Of a stretch of 64,000 nucleotides of DNA, positions 33,556 through 41,651 are shown in pieces. Numbering within the stretch: the first letter of the stretch is position 1; each line of letters starts with the position of its first letter. The notes under the pieces were generated by a model. That model searched no databases and was not told where the DNA came from. It was given only the letters and a program-made list of their open reading frames with translations. The stretch is from contig NZ_AP023213.1 in NCBI RefSeq assembly GCF_014218275.1, positions 4,150,954 through 4,214,953 on the forward strand, read 5' to 3'. Source of the DNA: Citrifermentans bremense. Its GTDB lineage: Bacteria > Desulfobacterota > Desulfuromonadia > Geobacterales > Geobacteraceae. The translations under genes and the position numbers were made by a program.

Positions 33556-36048
33556 ATGCAAAAGTCTTTTTCCGATCAGGCAATACAGCAACTCAAAAGC
33601 GCAATCGACGAGGCAAACGGCAACGAAGTCTTCTTCCTGGGGCGCACCGACGAGGCACGCATCGTCGTGGAGGTCGAGCCCCTGGCGCGCGGCAATCGCG
33701 ACGCGGTCCCCGCCATCATGATCGCCTGCTCCTTCGGCGACGTGGTGATCCACAACCACCCCTCCGGCAACCTCACCCCCTCCCAGCCCGACATCGAGAT
33801 CGCCTCGCTCCTTGGAAACCAGGGGGTCGGGTTCTATATCGTCAACAACAAGGCCGACCGCTGCAACCAGGTTGTCGCCCCCTTCTCCCGGAAGGTGGTG
33901 GAATCGCTCTCCTACTCCGAGATCGAGCGTTTCTACGCTCCTGACGGGGTGCTGTCGCAGGCGCTGCCTGGATACGAGCACCGCCCCGAGCAGACCCGGA
34001 TGGCGCTGAACCTCTCCGAAGCCTTCAACGACGAGAAGGTCGCCGTGGTCGAGGCGGGGACCGGCACCGGTAAGTCGCTTGCCTACCTGCTACCGGCGGC
34101 GCTTTGGTCGGTGCGCAACAAGGAGCGGGTGGTTGTTTCCACCAACACCATCAACCTCCAGGAGCAGTTGATCCAGAAGGACATCCCCTTCCTGCAGCAG
34201 CACGCGCAGATCAAGTTCCGGGCCGTCCTGGTAAAGGGGCGCGGCAACTACCTCTGCCTGAGAAAGCTCCACGTGAACGCCGCCGACGCCTCCCTTTTCA
34301 AGGACGAGACCGCGCAGGAACTCGACGCCATCGTCGCCTGGAGCAAGAAGACCGACGACGGCTGCCGCTCGGATTTGGCATTCATACCCAAAGACGAGGT
34401 CTGGGAGGAGCTTTGCTGCGAGTCGGACCAGTGCGGCCGGGTGCGCTGCCCCGATTACGCCCGCTGCTTCTTCTACAAGGCGAGACGCGAGGCTGCCGGC
34501 GCCGACCTCCTGGTGGTGAACCACGCCCTCCTTTTGGCCGACCTTTCGGTGCGCCAGGAAACCGGCTACGACGCAACCGCCATCCTCCCCCCGTTCACCA
34601 GGCTCATCTTCGACGAGGGGCACCACCTGGAGGACGTCGCCACCAACTTCCTCTCCAGCCAGGTCTCGCGGCTTGCGCTCGTGAAGCTCATGGGGAAACT
34701 GCAGCACCCGAAGAAGGCGCACCGCGGCATCCTCCCGCAGCTCTCCTCGCTCCTCTCCTCCGCGGTCCCGGAGGACCAGGACGACCTCTACCTGGAGATC
34801 GCCGAGGTGCTGGAGGACCGTCTGATCCCGAGGAGGGTGTCGGTGCTGGACGCGGTTACCCGGGGGATGGATGCCATCGGCGAGTCGTTGTTCCAGAAGC
34901 TCAAGAAGGAAAGCGGCGAACAGAAGCTGCGGGTGACCCCGGCCCTGTACGGGACGCCGCTTTGGCAGGAGGTCACCGAGCAGGTGGAGATCATGTGCCA
35001 GGCGCTCTCCGAGTACGCGCTAGCCCTGCAAACCTTCCTGAAGCGGTGCGAGAAGCTATCGGACAAGGTGCTGGAAAAGCTAGCCGGGCCGCTCACCGAC
35101 CTTAGGGGGGTGAAGGGACGGGTGGAGTGCGCGGTCGATGCACTGCGGTTTTTCACGGCGCGCGAGGAGGAGCACTGCCGCTGGTTCGAGCTGAGAAAGG
35201 GCCCCCTGGTGAAGCTCTGCTGCTCGCCGCTCGAAGTTGCCGAATCGATCAAGAAGGCGATCCTGGACCGCTTCAAGACCGTGGTGGTCACCTCGGCCAC
35301 GCTCGCCGTGGGGGAGAAGTTCGACTATTTAAAGCGCAGGACAGGAATCGAGCTCCTTCCCAAGGAGCGCGTCAGCACGCTGCTCCTGCCCTCCCCCTTC
35401 GACTATGCCAGCCAGGCGCTGGTCGGCGCCCCTTCCGACATGCCCGAGCCGACCTCTCCGCTTTTCGAAGGAAGGCTTTGCGAGCACCTTTTGAAGGCGC
35501 TCAAGATCTCGCAGGGGCGCGCCTTCGTCCTCTTCACCTCCTACGACCTGTTGATCCGGGTCTTCAACCGCCTGGCGAAGCCGCTCAAGGCCGCCGGACT
35601 CACCCCGATGCGCCAGGGGGAGACCAACCGGCACATGCTTCTCTCCAACTACCGTAGCGCCGTTAACCCGGTCCTCTTCGGCACCGATTCCTTCTGGGAG
35701 GGGGTGGACGTGCAGGGGCGGGGGCTGGAGCTGGTGGTGATCACCCGGCTTCCCTTCCGGGTCCCGACCGAGCCGATCCTGGAGGCGAGAAGCGAACACA
35801 TCGCTGCACAGGGGGGAGACCCCTTCATGAGCTACACGGTTCCCCAGGCGGTGATCAAGTTCAAGCAGGGGTTCGGTAGATTGATCAGGAGCAAGGAAGA
35901 CCGCGGCGCGGTGCTGATCCTCGACTCGCGGGTCTTGACCAAGAACTACGGGAAGATCTTCCTGACCGCCCTGCACGGGGTAGAGGTGGTGCGAGGGGAA
36001 GAGGCGGTGCTCTGCGAGAAGCTGGAAGGGTTCTTCGGAAAACCCTAA
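33556..36048 (+). CDS. JAMM-domain / DinG-type helicase fusion
   Basis: The 830-residue protein joins two modules. Residues 1-130 are a RadC-like JAMM domain: Glu24 in GNEVFFLG and a complete metal motif HNHPSGNLTPSQPD (His66, His68, Ser76, Asp79). From about 140 it is an XPD/DinG-type superfamily 2 helicase: Q-motif EHRPEQ, Walker A AGTGTGKS (167-174), four cysteines placed as in E. coli DinG (Cys234, then Cys293, Cys298 and Cys304 with five- and six-residue spacing) likely holding a 4Fe-4S cluster, the DEGH box (353-356), and the C-terminal GTDSFWEGVDVQG and KQGFGRLIRS. The start ATG is the first in frame. It diverges from the radical SAM gene. DNA repair or replication-conflict work is likely; the role of the JAMM part is unknown. 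Confidence 0.92.
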   Translation: MQKSFSDQAIQQLKSAIDEANGNEVFFLGRTDEARIVVEVEPLARGNRDAVPAIMIACSFGDVVIHNHPSGNLTPSQPDIEIASLLGNQGVGFYIVNNKADRCNQVVAPFSRKVVESLSYSEIERFYAPDGVLSQALPGYEHRPEQTRMALNLSEAFNDEKVAVVEAGTGTGKSLAYLLPAALWSVRNKERVVVSTNTINLQEQLIQKDIPFLQQHAQIKFRAVLVKGRGNYLCLRKLHVNAADASLFKDETAQELDAIVAWSKKTDDGCRSDLAFIPKDEVWEELCCESDQCGRVRCPDYARCFFYKARREAAGADLLVVNHALLLADLSVRQETGYDATAILPPFTRLIFDEGHHLEDVATNFLSSQVSRLALVKLMGKLQHPKKAHRGILPQLSSLLSSAVPEDQDDLYLEIAEVLEDRLIPRRVSVLDAVTRGMDAIGESLFQKLKKESGEQKLRVTPALYGTPLWQEVTEQVEIMCQALSEYALALQTFLKRCEKLSDKVLEKLAGPLTDLRGVKGRVECAVDALRFFTAREEEHCRWFELRKGPLVKLCCSPLEVAESIKKAILDRFKTVVVTSATLAVGEKFDYLKRRTGIELLPKERVSTLLLPSPFDYASQALVGAPSDMPEPTSPLFEGRLCEHLLKALKISQGRAFVLFTSYDLLIRVFNRLAKPLKAAGLTPMRQGETNRHMLLSNYRSAVNPVLFGTDSFWEGVDVQGRGLELVVITRLPFRVPTEPILEARSEHIAAQGGDPFMSYTVPQAVIKFKQGFGRLIRSKEDRGAVLILDSRVLTKNYGKIFLTALHGVEVVRGEEAVLCEKLEGFFGKP

Positions 36049-36062
36049 GGCTTAAAAGCTTT

Positions 36063-36179
36063 CACCACAGAGGATCACAGAGGAAAAACAAAAGCATGAA
36101 AATCACTAAGCTTTTGGGGGTAACAAAGGCTTTAGTCTTTTGCCTTTCCTCTGTGGTTCCTCTGTGTACCTCCGTGGTG
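36063..36179. repeat. CACAGAGG-type inverted repeat
   Basis: CACCACAGAGGATCACAGAG (from 36063) is mirrored by TTTCCTCTGTGGTTCCTCTG (from 36145) and continues TGTACCTCCGTGGTG to 36179. Further CCTCCGTGG and CCCTCTGTG units follow to about 36240. It lies between the helicase stop and the comF stop, and may fold into a long imperfect hairpin. Confidence 0.85.
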
Positions 36180-36265
36180 AGTGCCTTTGCTTTTCCCCAA
36201 GAAACCTCGGTGACCTCCGTGGACCTCCGCGCCCTCTGTGTTCCGCCTTTTTAGTTCTTTCCTCT

Positions 36266-36985
36266 TTATGGCTGTACTCCCCGGGCTACCGTGACGGCGG
36301 CTACCGCCGAGACTTCCGCATCCATCAACGCGTCGACGCAGGCGCGCATGGTGCTCCCGGTGGTCAAGACGTCATCCACCAGCAGGACCCGCTTTCCTTC
36401 CAGACGCTTCGCCTCCCGCACCCCGAAAGCCCCCTTCACGTTCGCCACCCTCTTCGCCGCATCCAGCGTCGTCTGCGGCTCGGTCCAGCGCAGCCGCCGC
36501 AGGTTCCCCACCTCGAGCGGCAGCTCCAGCTTCTTCGCCAGCACCTGTGCGATCAGTTGGGACTGGTTGTAACCCCTCTGCCTCAACCTCTTTTTGTGCA
36601 GCGGCACGGGGACGATCAGGTCCGGCGCCGCCTCGGTGCAGAACTCCGACAAGGCCGATATCGCGAGAAGCCCCAGGGGGAGGGACAGCTGCACGCGGCC
36701 GCCGTACTTGAAGCGATGGATCAGCTGCGGGAGAGGGCCCTCCAGGATCGCCGCCGAGCGGCAGGTGTGTAACGGGGGATGGGTCAGGCAGGCGCCGCAA
36801 GTGTGGTCGGAGCCTTGGTCGGTGGCGAAGGGAGCGCCACATACGGTGCAAAGCGGGGTGGTCAGGAAAGCGACTTTATCGAGGCAGTCGGCGCAGATGA
36901 AGAGCTCGCCGGCTTCGGGGATGAACGCCCGGCAAGCGTGGCAAAGTGGGGGGAAAAAGAGATCCAGCAGCGGGCGAAAGAACAT
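36266..36985 (-). CDS. ComF family protein
   Basis: The 239 residues begin with a double-zinc-ribbon-like region, LCHACRAF, FICADCL, LCTVCGAPF and CGACL, followed by a phosphoribosyltransferase-type domain with VPVPLHKKRLRQRGYNQSQL and the PRPP loop VLLVDDVLTTGSTMRAC. ComF is needed for DNA uptake in some bacteria, but homologues occur in many non-competent species. GGAGG precedes the ATG. No other competence gene is nearby. Confidence 0.92.
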   Translation of the reverse strand: MFFRPLLDLFFPPLCHACRAFIPEAGELFICADCLDKVAFLTTPLCTVCGAPFATDQGSDHTCGACLTHPPLHTCRSAAILEGPLPQLIHRFKYGGRVQLSLPLGLLAISALSEFCTEAAPDLIVPVPLHKKRLRQRGYNQSQLIAQVLAKKLELPLEVGNLRRLRWTEPQTTLDAAKRVANVKGAFGVREAKRLEGKRVLLVDDVLTTGSTMRACVDALMDAEVSAVAAVTVARGVQP

Positions 36986-37014
36986 GCTTCCTCCCTTTGA
37001 ACCGGAGAAACATG

Positions 37015-37117
37015 ACCATTGGTCACGGAGAAAATCCGAGAAAGGCGAAGAATGCCCAGGTTTGTTTCTCTCCCTGGTGTCTCTCAGAGATCCTCGGATT
37101 TTCCCCTTGCCAATGGT
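37015..37117. repeat. Large interrupted inverted repeat beside comF
   Basis: ACCATTGG (37015-37022) and GAAAATCCGAG (37030-37040) are mirrored in order by CTCGGATTTTC (37093-37103) and CCAATGGT (37110-37117). The gaps in the two arms are seven and six bases. The centre holds GAATGCCCAGG and CCCTGGTG, which can extend the pairing. On the minus strand it lies between the lactate-utilization-like stop and comF. Confidence 0.8.
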
Positions 37118-37129
37118 TTCAGTTTTTTT

Positions 37130-37783
37130 CTACAGCCCCATATCCTCGTTTACCACGAGCACCCGGATGTCGGTGTTGCGCGGCTTTTTCTCGATGATGG
37201 TGGTCACCCGGCAGATCCGCTGAGGAGAGTTGCAGTCCGCGCAAAAGCCGGTGCTGGCGCAGGGGGTGGAAAGGTCCAGGCGCTTGGCGTTGGGAGGAGC
37301 GGCGTAGGTCTTTATCCTTTGCATCGCTTCTTCAACGCCGCCGTCCACCAGCTTGTTCCGCCCCACGACCACGATCACCTTCTCGGGCCCGAAGAACATG
37401 GAGGCGGCCCTATTGCCGTTGCCGTCGACGTTCACCAGTATGCCGGAAAGGGTAACGGCATTGCTCCCGGTGAGAAAGAGGTCGCAGGTGAGCTGCCTCT
37501 TGGTGATGGCAAGCTTTTCCTCCGGTGCGAGGCCGGGCGCGCCGTGGTTCAGGATCTCCTTCCCCATCCCCTTCAGCTTGTCGGTCAATTTGAGGTCGGC
37601 TACCGAGAGGGAGCCGCCGAACCCGACGCTGTGCGCCGCTTCCGCCTCGTTCAGTATGTAGTGGAACACTTCCTGGCTGTCGTGGCAGTAGACCGCTTCG
37701 AAGCCGTTCTTCTTCAGGTTCTCCACCGCCTTCTTGCATTTCTGGGCATAGCTCCAGTCGTTCAGTTCTTCGGTCTTGCTCAT
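37130..37783 (-). CDS. LUD-domain (lactate utilization-like) protein
   Basis: The 217 residues match the LUD domain (PF02589, formerly DUF162): SVGFGGSLSVADLKLTDKLK, LFLTGSNAVTLSGILVNVDG and KVIVVVGRNKLVDG are the conserved blocks. A C-terminal cluster CASTGFCADCNSPQRIC could bind metal. LutC-type partners (lutA, lutB) are not adjacent, so use in lactate oxidation is not shown. It is followed on the minus strand by the large inverted repeat and comF. Confidence 0.88.
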   Translation of the reverse strand: MSKTEELNDWSYAQKCKKAVENLKKNGFEAVYCHDSQEVFHYILNEAEAAHSVGFGGSLSVADLKLTDKLKGMGKEILNHGAPGLAPEEKLAITKRQLTCDLFLTGSNAVTLSGILVNVDGNGNRAASMFFGPEKVIVVVGRNKLVDGGVEEAMQRIKTYAAPPNAKRLDLSTPCASTGFCADCNSPQRICRVTTIIEKKPRNTDIRVLVVNEDMGL

Positions 37784-37841
37784 CTTCTACCTCCGCTTGT
37801 CTCGCCTTCGATACATAAACCTGCGCCGCGGGAATTTCCTC

Positions 37842-38504
37842 CTACCGCTTCGCCACTATCTGGTGCTCGTAGGGCCAGGCCTCCCCCACGTAGCCGATCA
37901 GCTGCTCCATGCGCGCCTTGAAGCCGAGGCGCCACTCGTCCTGCTCCGGGAACTGCCGCTTCTCGCGGACGCTGTCGCAAAGATCCTTACCCAGGGCACG
38001 CGCCTTCTGGAACAGGGCGTCCTGATCCGGGAAAACACGATGGCCGGCGCCGGGGGAACCGATGCTCCCGACGTTCTGCGCCCCCATGGCGTTGACGATC
38101 CGCTGCATGTACTCCAGCACTTCCTCGTCCCCGCCCCCGCCCGAGGTCTCTACCAGCGCCGCGTACTTCCCTTCCAGCGAGGTCAGGTGGATGAGCCCGT
38201 TGCAGCGGTCCAGGAACGCCTTTAACTGGGCGGTGATGCTGAGGAGGTAGTTCGGGGTGGCCAGGATGAAGGCATCGGCAGCCACAAGCTTCTGCTTGAT
38301 CTCCTCGAACTCGTCCTTGACCGGGCAGGTCCCGACCTTGTGGCAGACGTCGCAGGCGACGCAAGGCTTAATCGGCGTCTGGGCCAGCGTCACGATCTCG
38401 ATGTCCGCGCCCGCCTGCACCGCACCCGCCATTACCTCTTCCAAAAGACGCCCCGTGGTGCCGTTCATACCCCTGGGACTGCCGTTGATTGCCAGGATTT
38501 TCAT
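37842..38504 (-). CDS. Iron-sulfur flavoprotein (NAD(P)H-dependent FMN reductase family)
   Basis: This flavodoxin-like protein of 220 residues has an FMN-binding loop NGSPRGMNGTTGRL at the N-terminus and the compact motif CVACDVCHKVGTC, that is C-x2-C-x2-C-x5-C, which in iron-sulfur flavoproteins binds a 4Fe-4S cluster next to FMN. A single-electron redox role is likely, with an unknown partner. It lies 58 bases before the LUD gene on the same strand and 21 bases after gpmI, so it may be co-transcribed with either. Confidence 0.87.
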   Translation of the reverse strand: MKILAINGSPRGMNGTTGRLLEEVMAGAVQAGADIEIVTLAQTPIKPCVACDVCHKVGTCPVKDEFEEIKQKLVAADAFILATPNYLLSITAQLKAFLDRCNGLIHLTSLEGKYAALVETSGGGGDEEVLEYMQRIVNAMGAQNVGSIGSPGAGHRVFPDQDALFQKARALGKDLCDSVREKRQFPEQDEWRLGFKARMEQLIGYVGEAWPYEHQIVAKR

Positions 38505-38525
38505 GCGATATCTCCGTTGATGCCT

Positions 38526-40064
38526 TTAATGTACCAGCAGGCTCTTGCCCCCCATCTCCGGGGGCTGGGGGAGGCCTAAGAGCTCGAGCATGGTGGGAGC
38601 CAAGTCCGCCAGCACCCCTGTCCTGAGCTTCGCCCCCTTGCGGGAATCGTCCACCAGGACCACCGGCGCCATCTCGCAGGTGTGCGCCGTGTGCGGTCCC
38701 CCCTGCTCGTCCTTCATCATCTCGGCATTGCCGTGGTCGGCGGTGATGAGGGCGATACCCCCTTTTTCCCGCACCTTCGCCACCAGCTTGCCGACGCACT
38801 CGTCGACGGCCTCGACCGCCTTCACCGCCGCCGGGAAGATGCCGGTGTGCCCGACCATGTCGGCGTTGGCGAAGTTGAGGATGACCACGTCGTACTTGTC
38901 CTGGTCGAGCCGCTTCAGGAGCTCCTCGGTGACGAGGTAGGCGCTCATCTCGGGCTTCTGGTCGTAGGTGGCGACTTCCTTGGGTGAAGGAATCATGGCG
39001 CGGTCCTCGCCGGGGAAGGGGTTCTCCCTGCCGCCGTTGAAGAAGAAGGTGACGTGAGCGTACTTCTCGGTCTCCGCGATCCTCAGCTGGGTGAGCCCGG
39101 CGTTGCTGATCACCTCGGGGAAGATGTTGACCAGTTCCTCGTTTCCGAAGGCGACCGGAAGGCCGAAGGTCTCGTCGTAGCTGGTCATGCAGACGTAGCT
39201 GGCGAGCTTGGGCCATTCCTCCCTCTTGAACCCGTCGAAGCCGGTATCGGTGAAGGCGCGGGTGATCTCGCGGGCGCGGTCGGAGCGGAAGTTGAAGAAG
39301 ATGAAGCCGTCCCCGTCGCCAAGCCTACCCACCGGAGCGCCAGCTTCCATGATCACGCTCGGGAGCACGAACTCGTCGTTGACCCCGTCCCGGTAGCTCT
39401 GCTCGATGGCCGCGGCGGCGGACGGGTACGGTTTCCCGACGCCCGAAACCATGGCGCGGTAGGCCTGCTCCACCCGGTCCCAGCGGTTGTCGCGGTCCAT
39501 GGCGTAGTAGCGCCCGATCACGGTGGCGATCTTGCCGAAGCTAAGGCGCTTCATCTCCGCCTCGAGCCTCGCCAGGTAGTCGACCCCGCTCTGCGGGGGG
39601 GTGTCGCGGCCGTCCAGGAGGCAGTGCACGAAGACCTCGCGGACGCCGTTGCGCTTCGCCATGTCGATCAGCGCGTAGAGGTGGGTGTCGTGGGAGTGCA
39701 CGCCGCCGTCGGAGAGAAGACCCGCCAGGTGCAGCCTCCCGCTTCCCTGCACCGTCTTCTTCATACAGTCCAGAAGGACGGGGTTCTGGAAGAAATCGCC
39801 GTCGTCGATGGACTTGCTGATCCGGGTGAGATCCTGGTACACCACGCGCCCGGCGCCGATGTTGGTGTGCCCCACCTCCGAGTTCCCCATCTGGCCTGCG
39901 GGAAGCCCCACGGACATGCCGGAGCCGTCGATGGTGCCGCTTGGGTACTCGGCGGTGAGCCGGGTCATGTTCGGGGTCTTCGCCTGCGCGATGGCGTTGG
40001 ACTCGGTGTCGGAATTGATCCCCCAGCCATCGAGGATCATCAAGAGCAGAGGCTTCTTAGGCAT
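38526..40064 (-). CDS. gpmI: 2,3-bisphosphoglycerate-independent phosphoglycerate mutase
   Basis: GpmI interconverts 3- and 2-phosphoglycerate using two manganese ions. The 512-residue length is standard. Visible motifs are [18 protein letters not shown] (metal site), [20 protein letters not shown] containing the phosphorylated Ser, [11 protein letters not shown]-like [32 protein letters not shown], and [15 protein letters not shown] precedes the ATG. A terminator separates it from rlmH upstream. Confidence 0.97.
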   Translation of the reverse strand: MPKKPLLLMILDGWGINSDTESNAIAQAKTPNMTRLTAEYPSGTIDGSGMSVGLPAGQMGNSEVGHTNIGAGRVVYQDLTRISKSIDDGDFFQNPVLLDCMKKTVQGSGRLHLAGLLSDGGVHSHDTHLYALIDMAKRNGVREVFVHCLLDGRDTPPQSGVDYLARLEAEMKRLSFGKIATVIGRYYAMDRDNRWDRVEQAYRAMVSGVGKPYPSAAAAIEQSYRDGVNDEFVLPSVIMEAGAPVGRLGDGDGFIFFNFRSDRAREITRAFTDTGFDGFKREEWPKLASYVCMTSYDETFGLPVAFGNEELVNIFPEVISNAGLTQLRIAETEKYAHVTFFFNGGRENPFPGEDRAMIPSPKEVATYDQKPEMSAYLVTEELLKRLDQDKYDVVILNFANADMVGHTGIFPAAVKAVEAVDECVGKLVAKVREKGGIALITADHGNAEMMKDEQGGPHTAHTCEMAPVVLVDDSRKGAKLRTGVLADLAPTMLELLGLPQPPEMGGKSLLVH

Positions 40065-40106
40065 GGCTTTTCTCCCTCATTAGATTTTTTGAGACCAATT
40101 AAAAAA

Positions 40107-40130
40107 GGTGAAGTTGAGCTTCACCCTTTT
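40107..40130 (-). terminator. Terminator after rlmH
   Basis: GGTGAAG (40107-40113) pairs with CTTCACC (40119-40125) over a TTGAG loop, with a run of A on one side and T on the other. On the minus strand it is followed by six T residues. It lies between the rlmH stop and the gpmI start and may separate the two transcripts. Confidence 0.82.
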
Positions 40131-40147
40131 TACATCACAACCTTCAG

Positions 40148-40612
40148 CTACTCATGATGATACGGCTCGCCGTTAATGATGGTGAAGCCGCGGTAGATCT
40201 GTTCCAGCAGGAAGACCCTCACCATCTGGTGGGTGAGGGTCATGCGGGAAAGCGATATCGACTTGAAGGCCTGGCTGCGGAAAGCGTCGGTGAAGCCGAA
40301 GGCCCCCCCGATGGCGAAGACCAGGTCCTGCGTTCCCTGGTCGCGGTTTTTGGAGAGAAAGGAGGCGAGCTCCGGCGAGGTCATTGCCTCCCCCCGCTCG
40401 TCCAGGAGCACCAGCTTCCCCCCCTTGGGAATCAGCTTCGCCAGGCGCTCGCATTCCCGCTCCCGCATCGCGGCGGCCTGCGCCCCCTTTTCCTCCCGGG
40501 CCTCCAGGATCTCCAGCGGCATGTAGCGCCTGATGCGCCCCGCGTACTCCTCAATACCGGTCCTGACCCAGCTCTCCTGGGTCTTGCCGACCCAAAGGAG
40601 CTTCAGCCTCAT
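40148..40612 (-). CDS. rlmH: 23S rRNA pseudouridine-1915 N3-methyltransferase RlmH
   Basis: This SPOUT-fold methyltransferase of 154 residues has the family end motifs FAIGGAFGFTDAFRSQAFKS, LSRMTLTHQMVRVFLLEQIY and RGFTIINGEPYHHE. It modifies helix 69 of 23S rRNA in the assembled ribosome. It overlaps rsfS by four bases, the usual gene pair. Confidence 0.96.
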   Translation of the reverse strand: MRLKLLWVGKTQESWVRTGIEEYAGRIRRYMPLEILEAREEKGAQAAAMRERECERLAKLIPKGGKLVLLDERGEAMTSPELASFLSKNRDQGTQDLVFAIGGAFGFTDAFRSQAFKSISLSRMTLTHQMVRVFLLEQIYRGFTIINGEPYHHE

Positions 40613-40995
40613 GCCCCTTTATTCTCCCAAAGGTATTCCTCGGGGATCTCGAGCCGCGGAGCCCTTTGCCAGAGTTCGTCCAGGTTGTAGGTGTTGCGCA
40701 CCTCTTCCAGGAAGAGGTGGACGATAACGTCGCCGTAGTCGATGACCACCCAGCGTCCCTGCTCGTACCCTTCCATGTCTATCGACCGGTCGAAGGGCTT
40801 CATCCCCTGCTTTACCGCGTCGGCCATCGCCATCACCTGGCGGTCCGAGCGCCCGGTGGCGAGCACCAGGTAATCGGCGATGCTGGAGATCTTCTTGATT
40901 TCCAGGACCTTGACGTCGAGCGCCTTCTTGTCCAGGGCGAATGCCGCACACTTGATGGCACGCTCTTCGGCCGTCAATACTTCCTTATCTTGCAT
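40609..40995 (-). CDS. rsfS: Ribosome silencing factor RsfS
   Basis: RsfS binds L14 on the large subunit and blocks subunit joining when nutrients are low. The 128 residues hold LDVKVLEIKKISSIADYLVL, ATGRSDRQVMAMAD and WVVIDYGDVIVHLFLEEVRN, all characteristic. It overlaps both nadD (11 bases) and rlmH (4 bases), so all three are coupled. Confidence 0.96.
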   Translation of the reverse strand: MQDKEVLTAEERAIKCAAFALDKKALDVKVLEIKKISSIADYLVLATGRSDRQVMAMADAVKQGMKPFDRSIDMEGYEQGRWVVIDYGDVIVHLFLEEVRNTYNLDELWQRAPRLEIPEEYLWENKGA

Positions 40996-41635
40996 CAGCG
41001 TATAACCTCTGTTCCTTTATGTATTGCTCTACGGCATCCGGCAGCAGATACCTGATCGAGCGGCCGCCCTGGACCAGCTGGCGGATGTGGCTGGAAGAGA
41101 TGTCCAAAAGGACCCCGTCCAGCGCGTAAACTGCGTGGCCAGAGCAGTGATTGAGCCGTTTAGCCGCCGAATCATAGCAGAACTCGCCTGCTATGGCAAC
41201 AGGGAGGGCCTCGGCAAGGCTGGTGATGGTTGAACCGGGGCGCTGCACGCTGATCACGTTGCAAAGCCCGAAAATCGCCGCGTATTCCCTCCAGGTGGAG
41301 ATGTCGTTGAAGGAGTCGGCACCCACAATGAAGAAGAGCTCGTCCTTAGGGTACTGCGCCTTCAGCTCGCGCAGCGTGTCGATAGAGTAGGAGCGCCCGC
41401 CGCGCACACCTTCCATGTCGGAAACCATGAAGCCCGGGTTGTCGGCCACAGCCAAGCGCACCATCTCCAGGCGGCTGGCAAAGGAGAGCTCCCCCACCAG
41501 CGGCTTGTGCGGCGGAGTCGCAGCCGGGATGAAGGCGACCCGGTCCAGCTGGTAGAGGTCGCGCGCCTCCTCCGCGATGCGCAGGTGAGCGTTATGGATG
41601 GGGTTGAAGGTCCCCCCCAGAATCCCCAGTCTCAT
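40985..41635 (-). CDS. nadD: Nicotinate-nucleotide adenylyltransferase NadD
   Basis: NadD makes deamido-NAD from nicotinate mononucleotide and ATP. The 216 residues contain GILGGTFNPIHNAHLRIAEE with the nucleotidyltransferase HxGH-type site (here HNAH), FIPAATPPHK, FIVGADSFNDISTW and the ISSSHIR motif near the end. The length is normal. It follows proA by 16 bases on the same strand. Confidence 0.95.
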   Translation of the reverse strand: MRLGILGGTFNPIHNAHLRIAEEARDLYQLDRVAFIPAATPPHKPLVGELSFASRLEMVRLAVADNPGFMVSDMEGVRGGRSYSIDTLRELKAQYPKDELFFIVGADSFNDISTWREYAAIFGLCNVISVQRPGSTITSLAEALPVAIAGEFCYDSAAKRLNHCSGHAVYALDGVLLDISSSHIRQLVQGGRSIRYLLPDAVEQYIKEQRLYADAR

Positions 41636-41651
41636 CTGGCGTTTCCTTTAA

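Noticed and set aside
39054-40157. 367-codon plus-strand frame opposite gpmI
   Set aside because: Antisense shadow of an intact, full-length enzyme gene; repetitive His/Val/Gly composition.
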